64,000 nucleotides of DNA from the NCBI RefSeq assembly GCF_030816965.1, contig NZ_JAUSYQ010000002.1:2947001-3011000 (forward strand), given 5' to 3'. The notes beneath the pieces were generated by a model, which was not told the DNA's origin, ran no database searches, and was given only the letters and a program-made list of their open reading frames with translations. Positions 42,682 to 50,845 of the stretch are shown here, piece by piece. How positions within the stretch are numbered: the first letter of the stretch is position 1; each line of letters starts with the position of its first letter. A program made the translations under genes and the position numbers. Origin of the DNA: Streptomyces canus. GTDB taxonomy: Bacteria; Actinomycetota; Actinomycetes; Streptomycetales; Streptomycetaceae.

Positions 42682-45405
42682 ATGAGTGATCCGTCCCGGC
42701 CCACTGACTCCTCTGCGATCAGTGAGCTCGACCAGATACCCGACCGTGACCGCGAGGAGACCGCCGAATGGCAGGCCTCCCTCGACGCTGTCGTGCGGAA
42801 CGCCGGGCCGGACCGGGCGGTGTACCTGATGCGACGGGTGCACGAGTTCGCGGCGCGGTCCGGGATGTCCCTGCCGGGGCTGCTGTCCTCGGACTACATC
42901 AACACCGTCCCGGCCTCCGCGCAGCCGGAGTTCGACGGGGACCTGGAGATGGAATCCAGGATCACCGCGCTCAACCGGTGGAACGCGGCGGCGATGGTCA
43001 CCCGCGGTTCGCGTCTGGGACTGGGCGGCCACATCTCCACCTACGCCTCTGCGGCCTGGCTCTACGAGATCGGGTTCAACCACTTCTTCCAGGGCAAGGA
43101 CGGTGGGGGCACCTCCCGCTCGAGCGGAGCCGAGAGTGGGGGAGGCTCGGGCGATCAGCTGTTCCTGCAGGGGCATGCCTCGCCGGGCATCTACGCCCGG
43201 GTCTTTCTCGAAGGGCGCCTGAGCGCGGAGCAACTGAACGCTTTCCGCAGGGAGGCCGGCGGCCACGGCCTGCCGTCCTACCCGCACCCGCGCCGGCTGC
43301 CATGGCTGTGGGAGTTCCCGACGGTGTCCATGGGGCTGGGCCCGCTCGGCGCGATCTACCAGGCCCGGTTCAACCGTTACCTCCAGGCTCGCGGCATCAA
43401 GGACACCTCCGCCTCACGGGTGTGGGCGTTCCTGGGTGACGGGGAGATGGACGAGCCGGAGTCGATCGCCGCTCTCACGCTGGCGTCCCGCGAGGGCCTG
43501 GACAATCTCACCTTCGTCATCAACTGCAACCTCCAGCGCCTGGACGGGCCGGTCCGGTCCAACTCCAAGATCGTTCAGGAGCTGGAGGCCCGGTTCCGCG
43601 GCAGCGGCTGGAACGTGGTCAAGACCCTGTGGGGCGAAGCCTGGGACCCGCTGTTGAACCAGGACACCACCGGCGACCTGGTGCGGCGCCTGGGCGAGGT
43701 GCCCGATGCGCAGATGCAGACCCTCGCCGCGCGGGACGCCGCCTACATCCGCAAGAACTTCTTCACCGGCGATGCCCTGTCCGCCGTCTCCGCCTCTCTG
43801 AGCGACGCCCAGGTCGTCGAGCTGTTCGAGAACTCCCGCGGCGGCCATGAGCCGTTGAAGGTGTACGCCGCCTACCGGGCCGCCGTGGAACACCGGGGCG
43901 GGCCGACGGTGGTCCTCGCCCAGACGGTCAAGGGCCACACGCTCGGCTCGGCGATCGAGTCCCGCAACGCCAACCACCAGATGAAGAAGCTCACGATGGA
44001 GCAGTTCCGCGAGATGCGCGACCTGCTGGAGCTGCCCATCCCCGACAGCGCGCTCGCCGGTGAGCAGGTCCCGTTCTGGCACCCCGGCAAGGACTCGCCG
44101 GAGGTGCGGTACCTGCACGAGCGGCGGGCGGCGCTGGGCGGCCCCCTCCCCGTTCGCCGGGTGATCGCCAAACCCCTGCCGGAGCCGTCCGCCAAGCCCT
44201 TCGAGTCCCTGGAGAAGGGCTTCGGCCATCAGGAGGTCGCCACCACGATGGCGCTGGTCCGCCTGGTCAAGGACCTGATGCGGGATCAGCGGACCGGGGC
44301 GCGCTGGGTGCCGATCATCCCCGACGAGGCCCGTACGTTCGGGATGGAGTCGATGTTCCCGACGGCCGGGATCTACTCACCGCTGGGTCAGAACTACGAC
44401 CCGGTCGACGCCGACCAACTGCTCTACTACAAGGAGAGCAAGACCGGGCAGCTGATCATCGAGGGCATCACCGAAGCGGGTTCCGTGGCCGAGTTCGCTG
44501 CCGCGGCGACCTCGTACGCCACGCACGGTGAGCCGATGATCCCCTTCTACATCTTCTACGCCATGTTCGGGTTCCAGCGCACCGGCGACCAGTTCTGGGC
44601 GCTCGGTGACCAGATGGGCCGCGGCTTCGTCGTCGGCGGCACCGCCGGACGCACCACCATGACCGGCGAGGGGCTGCAACACGGCGACGGGCACTCGCAC
44701 TTGCTGGCCTCCACCAACCCGGCGGTGATCAGCTACGACCCGGCGTTCGCCTTCGAGATCGCGGTGATCGTCCGGGACGGCCTGCGCCGGATGTACGGCG
44801 AGCAGCCGGAGAACGTCTTCTACTACCTGACCGTGTACAACGAGCCCAAGCACCAGCCGGCCATGCCGGCGCTGCCGGGTATCGAGGAGGGCATCGTCCG
44901 GGGCATCTACCGGTACCGGCCCGCCGAGCCCACCGCGACCGGCCCCCGGCTCCAGCTGCTGTCCTCCGGTACGGCCATCCACTGGGCCCTCCGAGCGCAG
45001 GAACTCCTCGCCTCCGACTGGAACGTACACGCCGACGTGTGGTCGGTGACGTCCTGGACCGAGCTGCGCCGCGACGCGATGGACACCGACGCCGCCCGCA
45101 TGCGCGGCGAGGAACGCACCCCGTACGTCACCCGGGCGCTGGCCGGTGCGCCGGGCCCGGTGCTGGCCGTCAGCGACTGGATGCGGCAGGTGCCCGACCA
45201 GATCAGCCAATGGGTCGAGCAGGACTACTACTCCCTGGGCACCGACGGTTTCGGTCTCTCCGACACCCGTGCGGACGTGCGCCGCCACTTCCAGGTGGAC
45301 GCCGAGTCCATCGTGGTGACGGCGCTGTACCGGCTGGCCAGGACCGGGCAGGTCGCCCCGGAGACCGTCGCGCAGGCCCGCGCGCGCTACGGCCTCGACC
45401 AGTGA
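42682..45405 (+). CDS. aceE: Pyruvate dehydrogenase E1 component, homodimeric type
   Basis: 907 aa from the ATG at 42682 (GGAAGG upstream). ThDP-dependent E1 subunit that decarboxylates pyruvate and passes the acetyl group to a lipoyl E2. Signatures: GDQLFLQGHASPGIYARVFL (about 157-176), the ThDP/Mg motif GDGEMDEPES ... NCNLQRLDGPV (about 253-295) and TGRTTMTGEGLQHGDGHSHL-type active-site loops further on. The protein carries a 17-residue Gly/Ser-rich insertion (141-157, from 43102) just before the QGHASPG segment, encoded by a Streptomyces-type palindromic element. No E2 or E3 gene is adjacent; an E2 remnant lies at 9793. It may be a paralogue or the main copy. Confidence 0.95.
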   Translation: MSDPSRPTDSSAISELDQIPDRDREETAEWQASLDAVVRNAGPDRAVYLMRRVHEFAARSGMSLPGLLSSDYINTVPASAQPEFDGDLEMESRITALNRWNAAAMVTRGSRLGLGGHISTYASAAWLYEIGFNHFFQGKDGGGTSRSSGAESGGGSGDQLFLQGHASPGIYARVFLEGRLSAEQLNAFRREAGGHGLPSYPHPRRLPWLWEFPTVSMGLGPLGAIYQARFNRYLQARGIKDTSASRVWAFLGDGEMDEPESIAALTLASREGLDNLTFVINCNLQRLDGPVRSNSKIVQELEARFRGSGWNVVKTLWGEAWDPLLNQDTTGDLVRRLGEVPDAQMQTLAARDAAYIRKNFFTGDALSAVSASLSDAQVVELFENSRGGHEPLKVYAAYRAAVEHRGGPTVVLAQTVKGHTLGSAIESRNANHQMKKLTMEQFREMRDLLELPIPDSALAGEQVPFWHPGKDSPEVRYLHERRAALGGPLPVRRVIAKPLPEPSAKPFESLEKGFGHQEVATTMALVRLVKDLMRDQRTGARWVPIIPDEARTFGMESMFPTAGIYSPLGQNYDPVDADQLLYYKESKTGQLIIEGITEAGSVAEFAAAATSYATHGEPMIPFYIFYAMFGFQRTGDQFWALGDQMGRGFVVGGTAGRTTMTGEGLQHGDGHSHLLASTNPAVISYDPAFAFEIAVIVRDGLRRMYGEQPENVFYYLTVYNEPKHQPAMPALPGIEEGIVRGIYRYRPAEPTATGPRLQLLSSGTAIHWALRAQELLASDWNVHADVWSVTSWTELRRDAMDTDAARMRGEERTPYVTRALAGAPGPVLAVSDWMRQVPDQISQWVEQDYYSLGTDGFGLSDTRADVRRHFQVDAESIVVTALYRLARTGQVAPETVAQARARYGLDQ
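43102..43152 (+). repeat. Palindromic Streptomyces-type element inserted in frame in aceE
   Basis: A Gly/Ser-coding stretch of 17 codons with the core CCGCTCGAGCGG (12-base palindrome) between GGGGGCACCT and GAGAGTGGGGG blocks. From memory the same pattern is common in Streptomyces intergenic DNA. Here it interrupts the conserved FF-GKD ... GDQ segment of AceE without changing the frame. Confidence 0.7.
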
Positions 45406-45763
45406 GCGGCGAGGTGCCACGACCCGGACCTGGGTGACGCCGGCCGTGGACGGCCGGTTCGGTGCGGACGAACCCCTGCGGTCGGCGCCGAGCTCGCCGT
45501 CATCGGCACCCCGAGCACGATCCCGGCGTCCGCACCCACGCCACCGTCCGATGCCGCTCCGGCAACCACGGCACCGGCTGGTGGACGCGGCAGACGTTTC
45601 CCCCTGTCCGGTGACGGTAGGCATTCTGGAGGCTGCGGCGCTCGAGGGCTGTCTGTGCGGTAGGAGGTTCCCGCCCCGCCTGCCGGTCCTGGCTCCCTTC
45701 ACCGGGGAACCGGGGCCGGCTGCACGCGTTCGGGCTTCCCCACGCCGCCCGAGTCCACGGGGC
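45406..45763. other. Intergenic, 358 bases, between convergent aceE and PP2C genes
   Basis: Nothing was recognised as coding. It is the space between two convergent genes. Confidence 0.6.
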
Positions 45764-47038
45764 TCAGACCCGGCCGGACCTGTTCCAGCCCAGATGCAGG
45801 ACGGCCACGTCGTCCAGCAGTCCCCCGAAGGGCGCGGCCAGCAGCGACGCACCCCGCACCAGGGCGTCGACGAAAGCCTGGGGTTCCAGGTGGGCCAAGC
45901 GGGCCGCCAGGCGAAGCAGCCCCTCCTCACCGAGCCTTCCGCGTGCGGTGCGGCCTTCGTAGAGCCCGTCGGTGAAGAGCACCACGCTGTCCCGGTCGGT
46001 GAGGGCCATCTCGGTCTCGGACCAGTCCCCCCGCCCGGGGAAGAGGCCCAGCGCGATGCCCGGCTGCGGCTCCACCCAGCTGACCTTGCCCGAGTGCCGG
46101 TGCAGCAGCCCCGGGTGGCCTGCGCTGATCACGCGGACGGACCGTCCGTCGGGCGGGAACACCAGGGAGACGACGGTGGCGTAGGTGTCCTCGTCCAGCC
46201 GTTCGTCGAGCAGGATCCGTTCGAGCAGATGCAGTTGTTCCAACTGACTCTGGCCGCACAGGACGGCGGTGCGCCAGGCCAGGCGCAGATGGACGGCCAG
46301 TGCTGCCTCGGCAGCGCCGTGCCCGGAGACGTCGCCCATCACGACGTGGACCGTGGAGTCATCGGTCTGCACCACGTCGCAGAAGTCGCCCCCCAGCAGG
46401 GAGTGCGAGCGACCGGGCGCGTAGTGCAGCCCGGTGGTGAAGCCGTCGCCGCGCAGGGTCACATCGGGAAGCAGGCCCCGCTCCAGCAGGGCATTGTCCT
46501 GTGCGATGAGCTCCTCCGCCCGTACGGCGGCCGGTGCTGTGTCCCGGTGGGCGCGCTGGAGGGCCAGCCAGATCTCCCGGCGGAACTCGTGGGGTGCCGT
46601 CCGCCGGTGATCGATCCAGCCCTGCACCCATCCCGCGAGGGGGTTGGCACCGAGGCGCGGATTCCTGGCGGCCTGCTTGTTCATGCCGGCGAGGAGGAGT
46701 ACGGCCGCACGGGGGGCTCTGCGGCGTATCGAGCCGACGACATCGGACAACGACTGCCCCACAGGTGTGCTTCCCACCAGAACGCACACCGGAGCGCCGC
46801 GCGAGGCGGACAAGTGGCGGGCGTCCCGGAGGTGACGGTGCCAGACCAGCGACTCGGTCAGCCGACTCGGGGTCAGAAGGCGCCGGACGAGGGTTGCGTC
46901 CTGCTCGTCCTGCGACAGCAGGACCAGGGTGAGGTCACGGCAGAAGGTGAAGTCCACCAGCGGGCGGGCGTCCTGCTCGACATCCCCTCGGCACGGATCG
47001 CCGGCAGGCACATCCGGCCATGGGAAAGGGCTGATCAT
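45764..47038 (-). CDS. PP2C-type (SpoIIE) serine/threonine phosphatase with N-terminal receiver-like region
   Basis: 424 aa if translation starts at the ATG at 47038; a GTG at 47107 would add 23 residues, and the upstream ribosome site is weak for both. Residues about 30-120 look like a receiver or sensory fold (LTLVLLSQDEQ... then PVCVLVGSTPVG). The remainder (about 185-424) is a PPM phosphatase: GGDFCDVV, VVMGDVSGHG, VISAGHPGLL and DSVVLFTDGLYEGR give the metal-binding Asp residues. Such proteins often reverse anti-sigma kinases or other phosphorylation switches. Its promoter TGTCACA-N16-TGTC places it in the sigma regulon, perhaps as feedback. Divergent from the NmrA-like gene at 47318. 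Confidence 0.85.
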   Translation of the reverse strand: MISPFPWPDVPAGDPCRGDVEQDARPLVDFTFCRDLTLVLLSQDEQDATLVRRLLTPSRLTESLVWHRHLRDARHLSASRGAPVCVLVGSTPVGQSLSDVVGSIRRRAPRAAVLLLAGMNKQAARNPRLGANPLAGWVQGWIDHRRTAPHEFRREIWLALQRAHRDTAPAAVRAEELIAQDNALLERGLLPDVTLRGDGFTTGLHYAPGRSHSLLGGDFCDVVQTDDSTVHVVMGDVSGHGAAEAALAVHLRLAWRTAVLCGQSQLEQLHLLERILLDERLDEDTYATVVSLVFPPDGRSVRVISAGHPGLLHRHSGKVSWVEPQPGIALGLFPGRGDWSETEMALTDRDSVVLFTDGLYEGRTARGRLGEEGLLRLAARLAHLEPQAFVDALVRGASLLAAPFGGLLDDVAVLHLGWNRSGRV

Positions 47039-47154
47039 ATGTGGTCTTTCATACGGCGAGTCGATACTGCTCCCGAGACCCCCGTGCAGGGGGATGATGC
47101 GGCACACGGCGCGGAGCGCCCCTTTTGATGTGGGCCGGGCCGGTTCGTACATGA

Positions 47155-47181
47155 GACAGGCAAGGCATCGGATCTGTGACA
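47155..47181 (-). promoter_or_regulatory. ECF41-like promoter TGTCACA-N16-TGTC (PP2C gene)
   Basis: On the minus strand TGTCACA (47181-47175) is followed after 16 bases by TGTC (47158-47155), about 117 bases before the ATG at 47038. Confidence 0.75.
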
Positions 47182-47249
47182 CACAGTGTCCAGCAGCGGG
47201 GTCTCGGCCCGGCCACCACTACGCGCCGCACATGATGCGCCCGGTGCCA

Positions 47250-47276
47250 TGTCACACCTGCCTCCCTTGTCCTGTC
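47250..47276 (+). promoter_or_regulatory. ECF41-like promoter TGTCACA-N16-TGTC (NmrA-like B)
   Basis: TGTCACA (47250-47256), 16 bases, TGTC (47273-47276). The ATG at 47318 is 42 bases downstream after AAGGAGGA. Divergent from the PP2C promoter. Confidence 0.77.
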
Positions 47277-47317
47277 ACTAGGGGGTACGGAAACCAAACA
47301 ATCAAGGAGGAACCATC

Positions 47318-48070
47318 ATGAAGGTCGTAGTCATCGGCGGAACCGGTCTCATCGGCTCCAAGGTGGTCGGCAAGCTCACCGAACACGGCCACGAGGCGGT
47401 TCCGGCCGCGCCCAATACCGGTGTGAACACCCTGACGGGCGAGGGCCTGGCTGAGGTTCTGCAGGGCGCTCAGGTAGTGGTGGACGTATCCAACTCCCCC
47501 TCGTTCGCGGACGACGCGGTCATGGAGTTCTTCCGCACGTCCACCACGAATCTGCTCAAGGCGGAGAAGGAGGCCGGTGTCACGCACCACGTCGCGCTGT
47601 CCGTGGTGGGCACGGAGCGGCTCCAGGAAAGTGGTTACTTCCGTGCCAAGCAGACGCAGGAGGAGCTGATCAGGGACTCCGGTGTGCCGTTCTCCATCGT
47701 GCACGCCACCCAGTTCTTCGAGTTCATGAAGGGCATCGCGGACTCCGCCACCAAGGACGACAACACGGTGCACCTCGCCCCCATCGCGATCCAGCCCATC
47801 TACTCCGACGACGTCGCCGCCGCGGTGGGCCGCACTGCCGTCGGTGAGCCGGTGGGCGGTGTCGTCGAGGTCGCCGGGCCTGACACGTTCCAGCTGGACG
47901 AGCTGATCCGCAAGGGCCTGGCCGCCAAGAACGACCCGCGCACGGTCGTCTCCGATCCCAAGGCCCCGTACTTCGGCGCCCAGTTGGAGGAGAAGACGCT
48001 GCTGCCCTGTCCGGACGCGCGCCTCGGCGAGACGCGGTTCACCGACTGGATCGCGCGGCAGGGGAAGTAA
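47318..48070 (+). CDS. NmrA-like NAD(P)-binding protein, copy B
   Basis: 250 aa, ATG at 47318 with AAGGAGGA upstream. GGTGLIG at 8-14 binds the dinucleotide; VSNSPSFADDAVMEFF, HHVALSVVG and YFRAKQTQEELIR are landmarks of NmrA/atypical SDR proteins. It shares the ATQFFEF segment with the NmrA-like protein at 35723-36481. It is preceded by TGTCACA-N16-TGTC. Two hairpins follow the stop codon. It fits the epimerase/oxidoreductase class usually seen in ECF41 contexts; the substrate is unknown. Confidence 0.9.
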   Translation: MKVVVIGGTGLIGSKVVGKLTEHGHEAVPAAPNTGVNTLTGEGLAEVLQGAQVVVDVSNSPSFADDAVMEFFRTSTTNLLKAEKEAGVTHHVALSVVGTERLQESGYFRAKQTQEELIRDSGVPFSIVHATQFFEFMKGIADSATKDDNTVHLAPIAIQPIYSDDVAAAVGRTAVGEPVGGVVEVAGPDTFQLDELIRKGLAAKNDPRTVVSDPKAPYFGAQLEEKTLLPCPDARLGETRFTDWIARQGK

Positions 48071-48123
48071 CTCCGGAGAACGACCAGGGCGCGGGATCCG
48101 CTCCCGCGCGACCGGACCGCACG

Positions 48124-48160
48124 ACGGCCGGTACCGAGACACTTGTCCGGTACCGGCCGT
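48124..48160 (+). terminator. Hairpin after the NmrA-like gene
   Basis: 13-base perfect arms ACGGCCGGTACCG (48124-48136) and CGGTACCGGCCGT (48148-48160), 54 bases after the stop codon. Confidence 0.75.
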
Positions 48161-48230
48161 TGTGGTGTGCCCATCCAGGTCGGAAGGGTCCTCGCCGTCC
48201 CCCACCTGTGACCGGGCCGCACCGGGCGCA

Positions 48231-48272
48231 CATGGGATCAGGACGGACCGTCTGGTCCGTCCTGATCCCATG
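48231..48272. terminator. Hairpin between convergent genes
   Basis: Perfect 19-base arms (48231-48249, 48254-48272; beginning CATGGGATC) around GTCT, 20 bases before the stop of the hydrolase gene that converges from the right. Confidence 0.8.
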
Positions 48273-48292
48273 ACCGGCATGCGTAAGAGGCG

Positions 48293-49135
48293 TCAGCGCA
48301 CCGAGTGCGCGGCGTCCTCGATGACGTCGGTGACCCTTCCGGGCTGTGAGACGCTCACCGCGTGCGACGAGCGGACCTCCGTGGTGTGGGCGCCTGCCCG
48401 CTCGGCCATGAACTCCTGAGCCTTGGGCGGGATGTTGAGGTCCTGCGTGGCAACCAGGACCCAGGAGGGAATGGTCTTCCAGGCCGGCTCGGCCGCACCC
48501 TCGGCCAGGGCGGCGTTGGTGACAGGTCGCTGGGTGACGGCCATCAGGTCGGTCTTGTTACGGGGCACGTCGGCGGCGAACTGGTGACGGAACTTGTCGT
48601 TCTGGATGTAGAGGTCAGTGCCCTGGGAGCCGTCCGCCTCGGTGAACGGCACCGAGCGGAGGGCTTCGCCGAGGGTGCTGCCGGGGAACTTGCCCGACAG
48701 GTCGGCCGCGCTCTCGCCCTTCTCGGGGAGGAAGGCGGCGAGGTAGACCAGCGCCTTGACGTTCTTGTTGCCGGTGGCCGCGTTGCTGATGACGGAGCCG
48801 CCGTAGGAGTGCCCGGCCAGAACGATGGGGCCGTCGATGCCCGCCAGGACGTCCTTCAGATAGGCGGAGTCGCCGCTCAGGGACCGCAGCGGGTTGGCGA
48901 CCGCGACGACCGGATAACCGTCGTGGTGAAGTTTCCTGATGACGTCGTTCCAGCTGGTGGAGTCGGCGAAAGCACCGTGGACCAGGACGACGGTCGGCTT
49001 GGGACTTGGTACCTGGACACCTTTGTCGGCGGAGGCGGGGGCGATCGCGGTGGCCAGCAGGGCCGCGGCGATGCTGGCCCCGGCGACAACGGTGAGCGGG
49101 GTACGGGACCGGCGGGCGAGGGATGAACGGAACAT
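48293..49135 (-). CDS. Secreted alpha/beta hydrolase (paralogue of 36668-37387)
   Basis: 280 aa from the ATG at 49135. A signal peptide (RSSLARRSRTPLTVVAGASI, then AAALLATAIAPASA, about residues 1-36) is followed by an alpha/beta hydrolase very like the cytoplasmic one at 36668: VLVHGAFADSTSW, GHSYGGSVISNAATG with the nucleophile Ser, and SSHAVSVSQPG with the catalytic His. The paired intracellular and exported versions suggest the same chemistry on both sides of the membrane. The promoter TGTCACA-N16-TGTC lies about 250 bases upstream, leaving a long leader. Confidence 0.87.
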   Translation of the reverse strand: MFRSSLARRSRTPLTVVAGASIAAALLATAIAPASADKGVQVPSPKPTVVLVHGAFADSTSWNDVIRKLHHDGYPVVAVANPLRSLSGDSAYLKDVLAGIDGPIVLAGHSYGGSVISNAATGNKNVKALVYLAAFLPEKGESAADLSGKFPGSTLGEALRSVPFTEADGSQGTDLYIQNDKFRHQFAADVPRNKTDLMAVTQRPVTNAALAEGAAEPAWKTIPSWVLVATQDLNIPPKAQEFMAERAGAHTTEVRSSHAVSVSQPGRVTDVIEDAAHSVR

Positions 49136-49387
49136 GTGCAGACACCTTTCGAGGTTGCGCAGACGCGCCGACTTCTTGTGGAAGGAGCGCGGCGCTGATG
49201 GTCGGCGGCCACGACAGCCCACTGCTGAGGCGGGGCTGGAGCCGTGTACGGCGGCGCGGTCAGCATCGTTGCTGCGACGCGGAAACCAGGTAGGAGGCCG
49301 ACCGGCAACGTGGACGTGCCGGGTGCCAAGCGCCGGGTGGGGCGGCGGGTTGACGCGACGGTCACACTTACCGCCTTTCGCCCTTAT

Positions 49388-49414
49388 GACAGAACGCTCA
49401 TCTGATGTGTGACA
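49388..49414 (-). promoter_or_regulatory. ECF41-like promoter TGTCACA-N16-TGTC (secreted hydrolase)
   Basis: On the minus strand TGTCACA (49414-49408) is followed after 16 bases by TGTC (49391-49388). The ATG at 49135 is 253 bases downstream. Confidence 0.72.
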
Positions 49415-49488
49415 TGTGCCCCTCGTCGCCACGGGCTTGAGACCGCAGCGCTTTCGCAGGCACTTCCCTCCCCCCGCGTCCCTGCCCG

Positions 49489-49515
49489 TGTCACATGGTC
49501 CATGCCCATCCGGTC
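49489..49515 (+). promoter_or_regulatory. ECF41-like promoter TGTCACA-N16-GGTC (sigma gene)
   Basis: TGTCACA (49489-49495), 16 bases, GGTC (49512-49515). The sigma ATG at 49656 is about 140 bases downstream. It suggests that this sigma factor controls its own gene. Confidence 0.75.
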
Positions 49516-49655
49516 TGCACTGTCAAGAACAGCGTGACAACAACGTGGGACACGACAGGTCGGGACAGCGCGCTCGGTCCACCGAGGCCGTTCCGACGTC
49601 GGCCGAGACGTCGCGGTGGTGGCGATGGACGGCCGTGTGAGAGGGAAGATGCCGT

Positions 49656-50549
49656 ATGGACCAGGGCGATGACGCGGTGCCGATCGCTGAGATGCTTGAC
49701 GAGCGGCAGCATCTGCTGGCCGTCGCCTATTGGATGGTGGGCACAGGTCCTGATGCCGACGAAGTCGTCACCGAGACCTACCGACGGTGGTACGGCCTGC
49801 CCGATCGGGAGAGGGCGCGGATCGCGGAGCCGCTCTCCTGGCTGGTGAAGACGGCGGGCGCCATCTGCCTGACGTACCTTGCCCTGCCCGAGCGTCGAGG
49901 GCTGGGTGCGGCAGGGCCGGCCGGTGATACGACGGTGAGCGCTTGTCCGTCTTTGGCGGACGAGGTCAGCGAGGTTCTGCTGAACGCGTTGGATTCCCTG
50001 CGCCCGGCCGAGCGGGCAGCGTTCGTCTTCAATGATGTTTTCGGGATGGCGCCACAGGTGGTCGCCGAGATCGTGGGCCAGACGGAACGGGAATGTGCCG
50101 AACTCGCCGAACGGGCCCGTCGCACCCTGCGGACCAGGCGTTCGAGTCCCACGATGCCGCAGCAGCACGACCGGATGGTCCGGGCGGTCCGTGAGGCCTG
50201 CGCCGCGGACGACTCGGCCCTCCTGTCATCTCTGCTGGCCCCCGACGCCACGGCCTTCTTCGACGGCGGCGGCAAGGTGCGGGCTCTGGTCCGGCCGGTG
50301 CACGGTGCCCTCCAGGTCGCCCGCAGCCTGCTCACTCTGCTCTCCCACTGCCCCCGTACCGCACTGGAACTCCACTCCGTCAACGGGCAGACGGGGATCG
50401 TCGTGCGCTACGACGGCCAGGTCGCCGCCGTGATCAGCTTCGACATCGCCGGCCACCAGGTCGTCCAGGTCTGGGCCGTTCTGAACCCCGACAAACTGCG
50501 CCTCTGGAACCGGCCGGATGCCTCTCCCGGTGTACATCAGGTGAACTGA
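49656..50549 (+). CDS. ECF sigma factor with C-terminal SnoaL-like domain (ECF41/ECF56-like)
   Basis: 297 aa from the ATG at 49656 (GAGAGGGAAG upstream). Region 2 (about 10-75: HLLAVAYWMVGTGPDADEVV) and region 4 (about 110-160: LNALDSLRPAERAAFVFNDV) are somewhat divergent. A complete SnoaL-like domain follows (about 170-290) with the DGGGK and NPDKL motifs that typify ECF41 factors; WLPEP is absent from the linker. In ECF41 proteins this domain controls activity in cis, replacing an anti-sigma factor. The gene has the TGTCACA-N16-GGTC motif upstream and is the best candidate for the director of the regulon in this window. A second sigma gene follows 296 bases later. Confidence 0.9.
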   Translation: MDQGDDAVPIAEMLDERQHLLAVAYWMVGTGPDADEVVTETYRRWYGLPDRERARIAEPLSWLVKTAGAICLTYLALPERRGLGAAGPAGDTTVSACPSLADEVSEVLLNALDSLRPAERAAFVFNDVFGMAPQVVAEIVGQTERECAELAERARRTLRTRRSSPTMPQQHDRMVRAVREACAADDSALLSSLLAPDATAFFDGGGKVRALVRPVHGALQVARSLLTLLSHCPRTALELHSVNGQTGIVVRYDGQVAAVISFDIAGHQVVQVWAVLNPDKLRLWNRPDASPGVHQVN

Positions 50550-50845
50550 GCATGGTCGCCATAGTGTGACCACTCTGTCGAAGGCGACAGTGTGATGCCC
50601 GCCGGAGTCAACAAACCATGGCGGATCTGTAACGAAACGAGGGTGCGCCCGGTCGAAGAGACGACGCGATCGACCTGGTGCCCGCCTCGTGGTGACACCG
50701 GACTCCGTGGCGGCCGGCCCCTCCCCTGTACGCGTGCGGCCAAGACAACCGTGTACGGGTGCCCAGGGGGCAGGACCGCCACACGGTGACCCGACGAGTG
50801 CGCTATCGACAGCACCGGTCCTGAGAGGAACGGAGACAGAGGAAC

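Larger units (their letters stand above)
49136..49655. other. Intergenic, 520 bases, divergent promoter region
   Basis: Holds the divergent pair of TGTCACA promoters (49388-49414 and 49489-49515). No protein-coding signal is convincing. The long leaders on both sides are unusual and may hold further control elements. Confidence 0.65.

Noticed and set aside
45406..45763. Possible small gene between aceE and the PP2C gene
   Set aside because: No frame shows a ribosome site, conserved motif or sensible composition.
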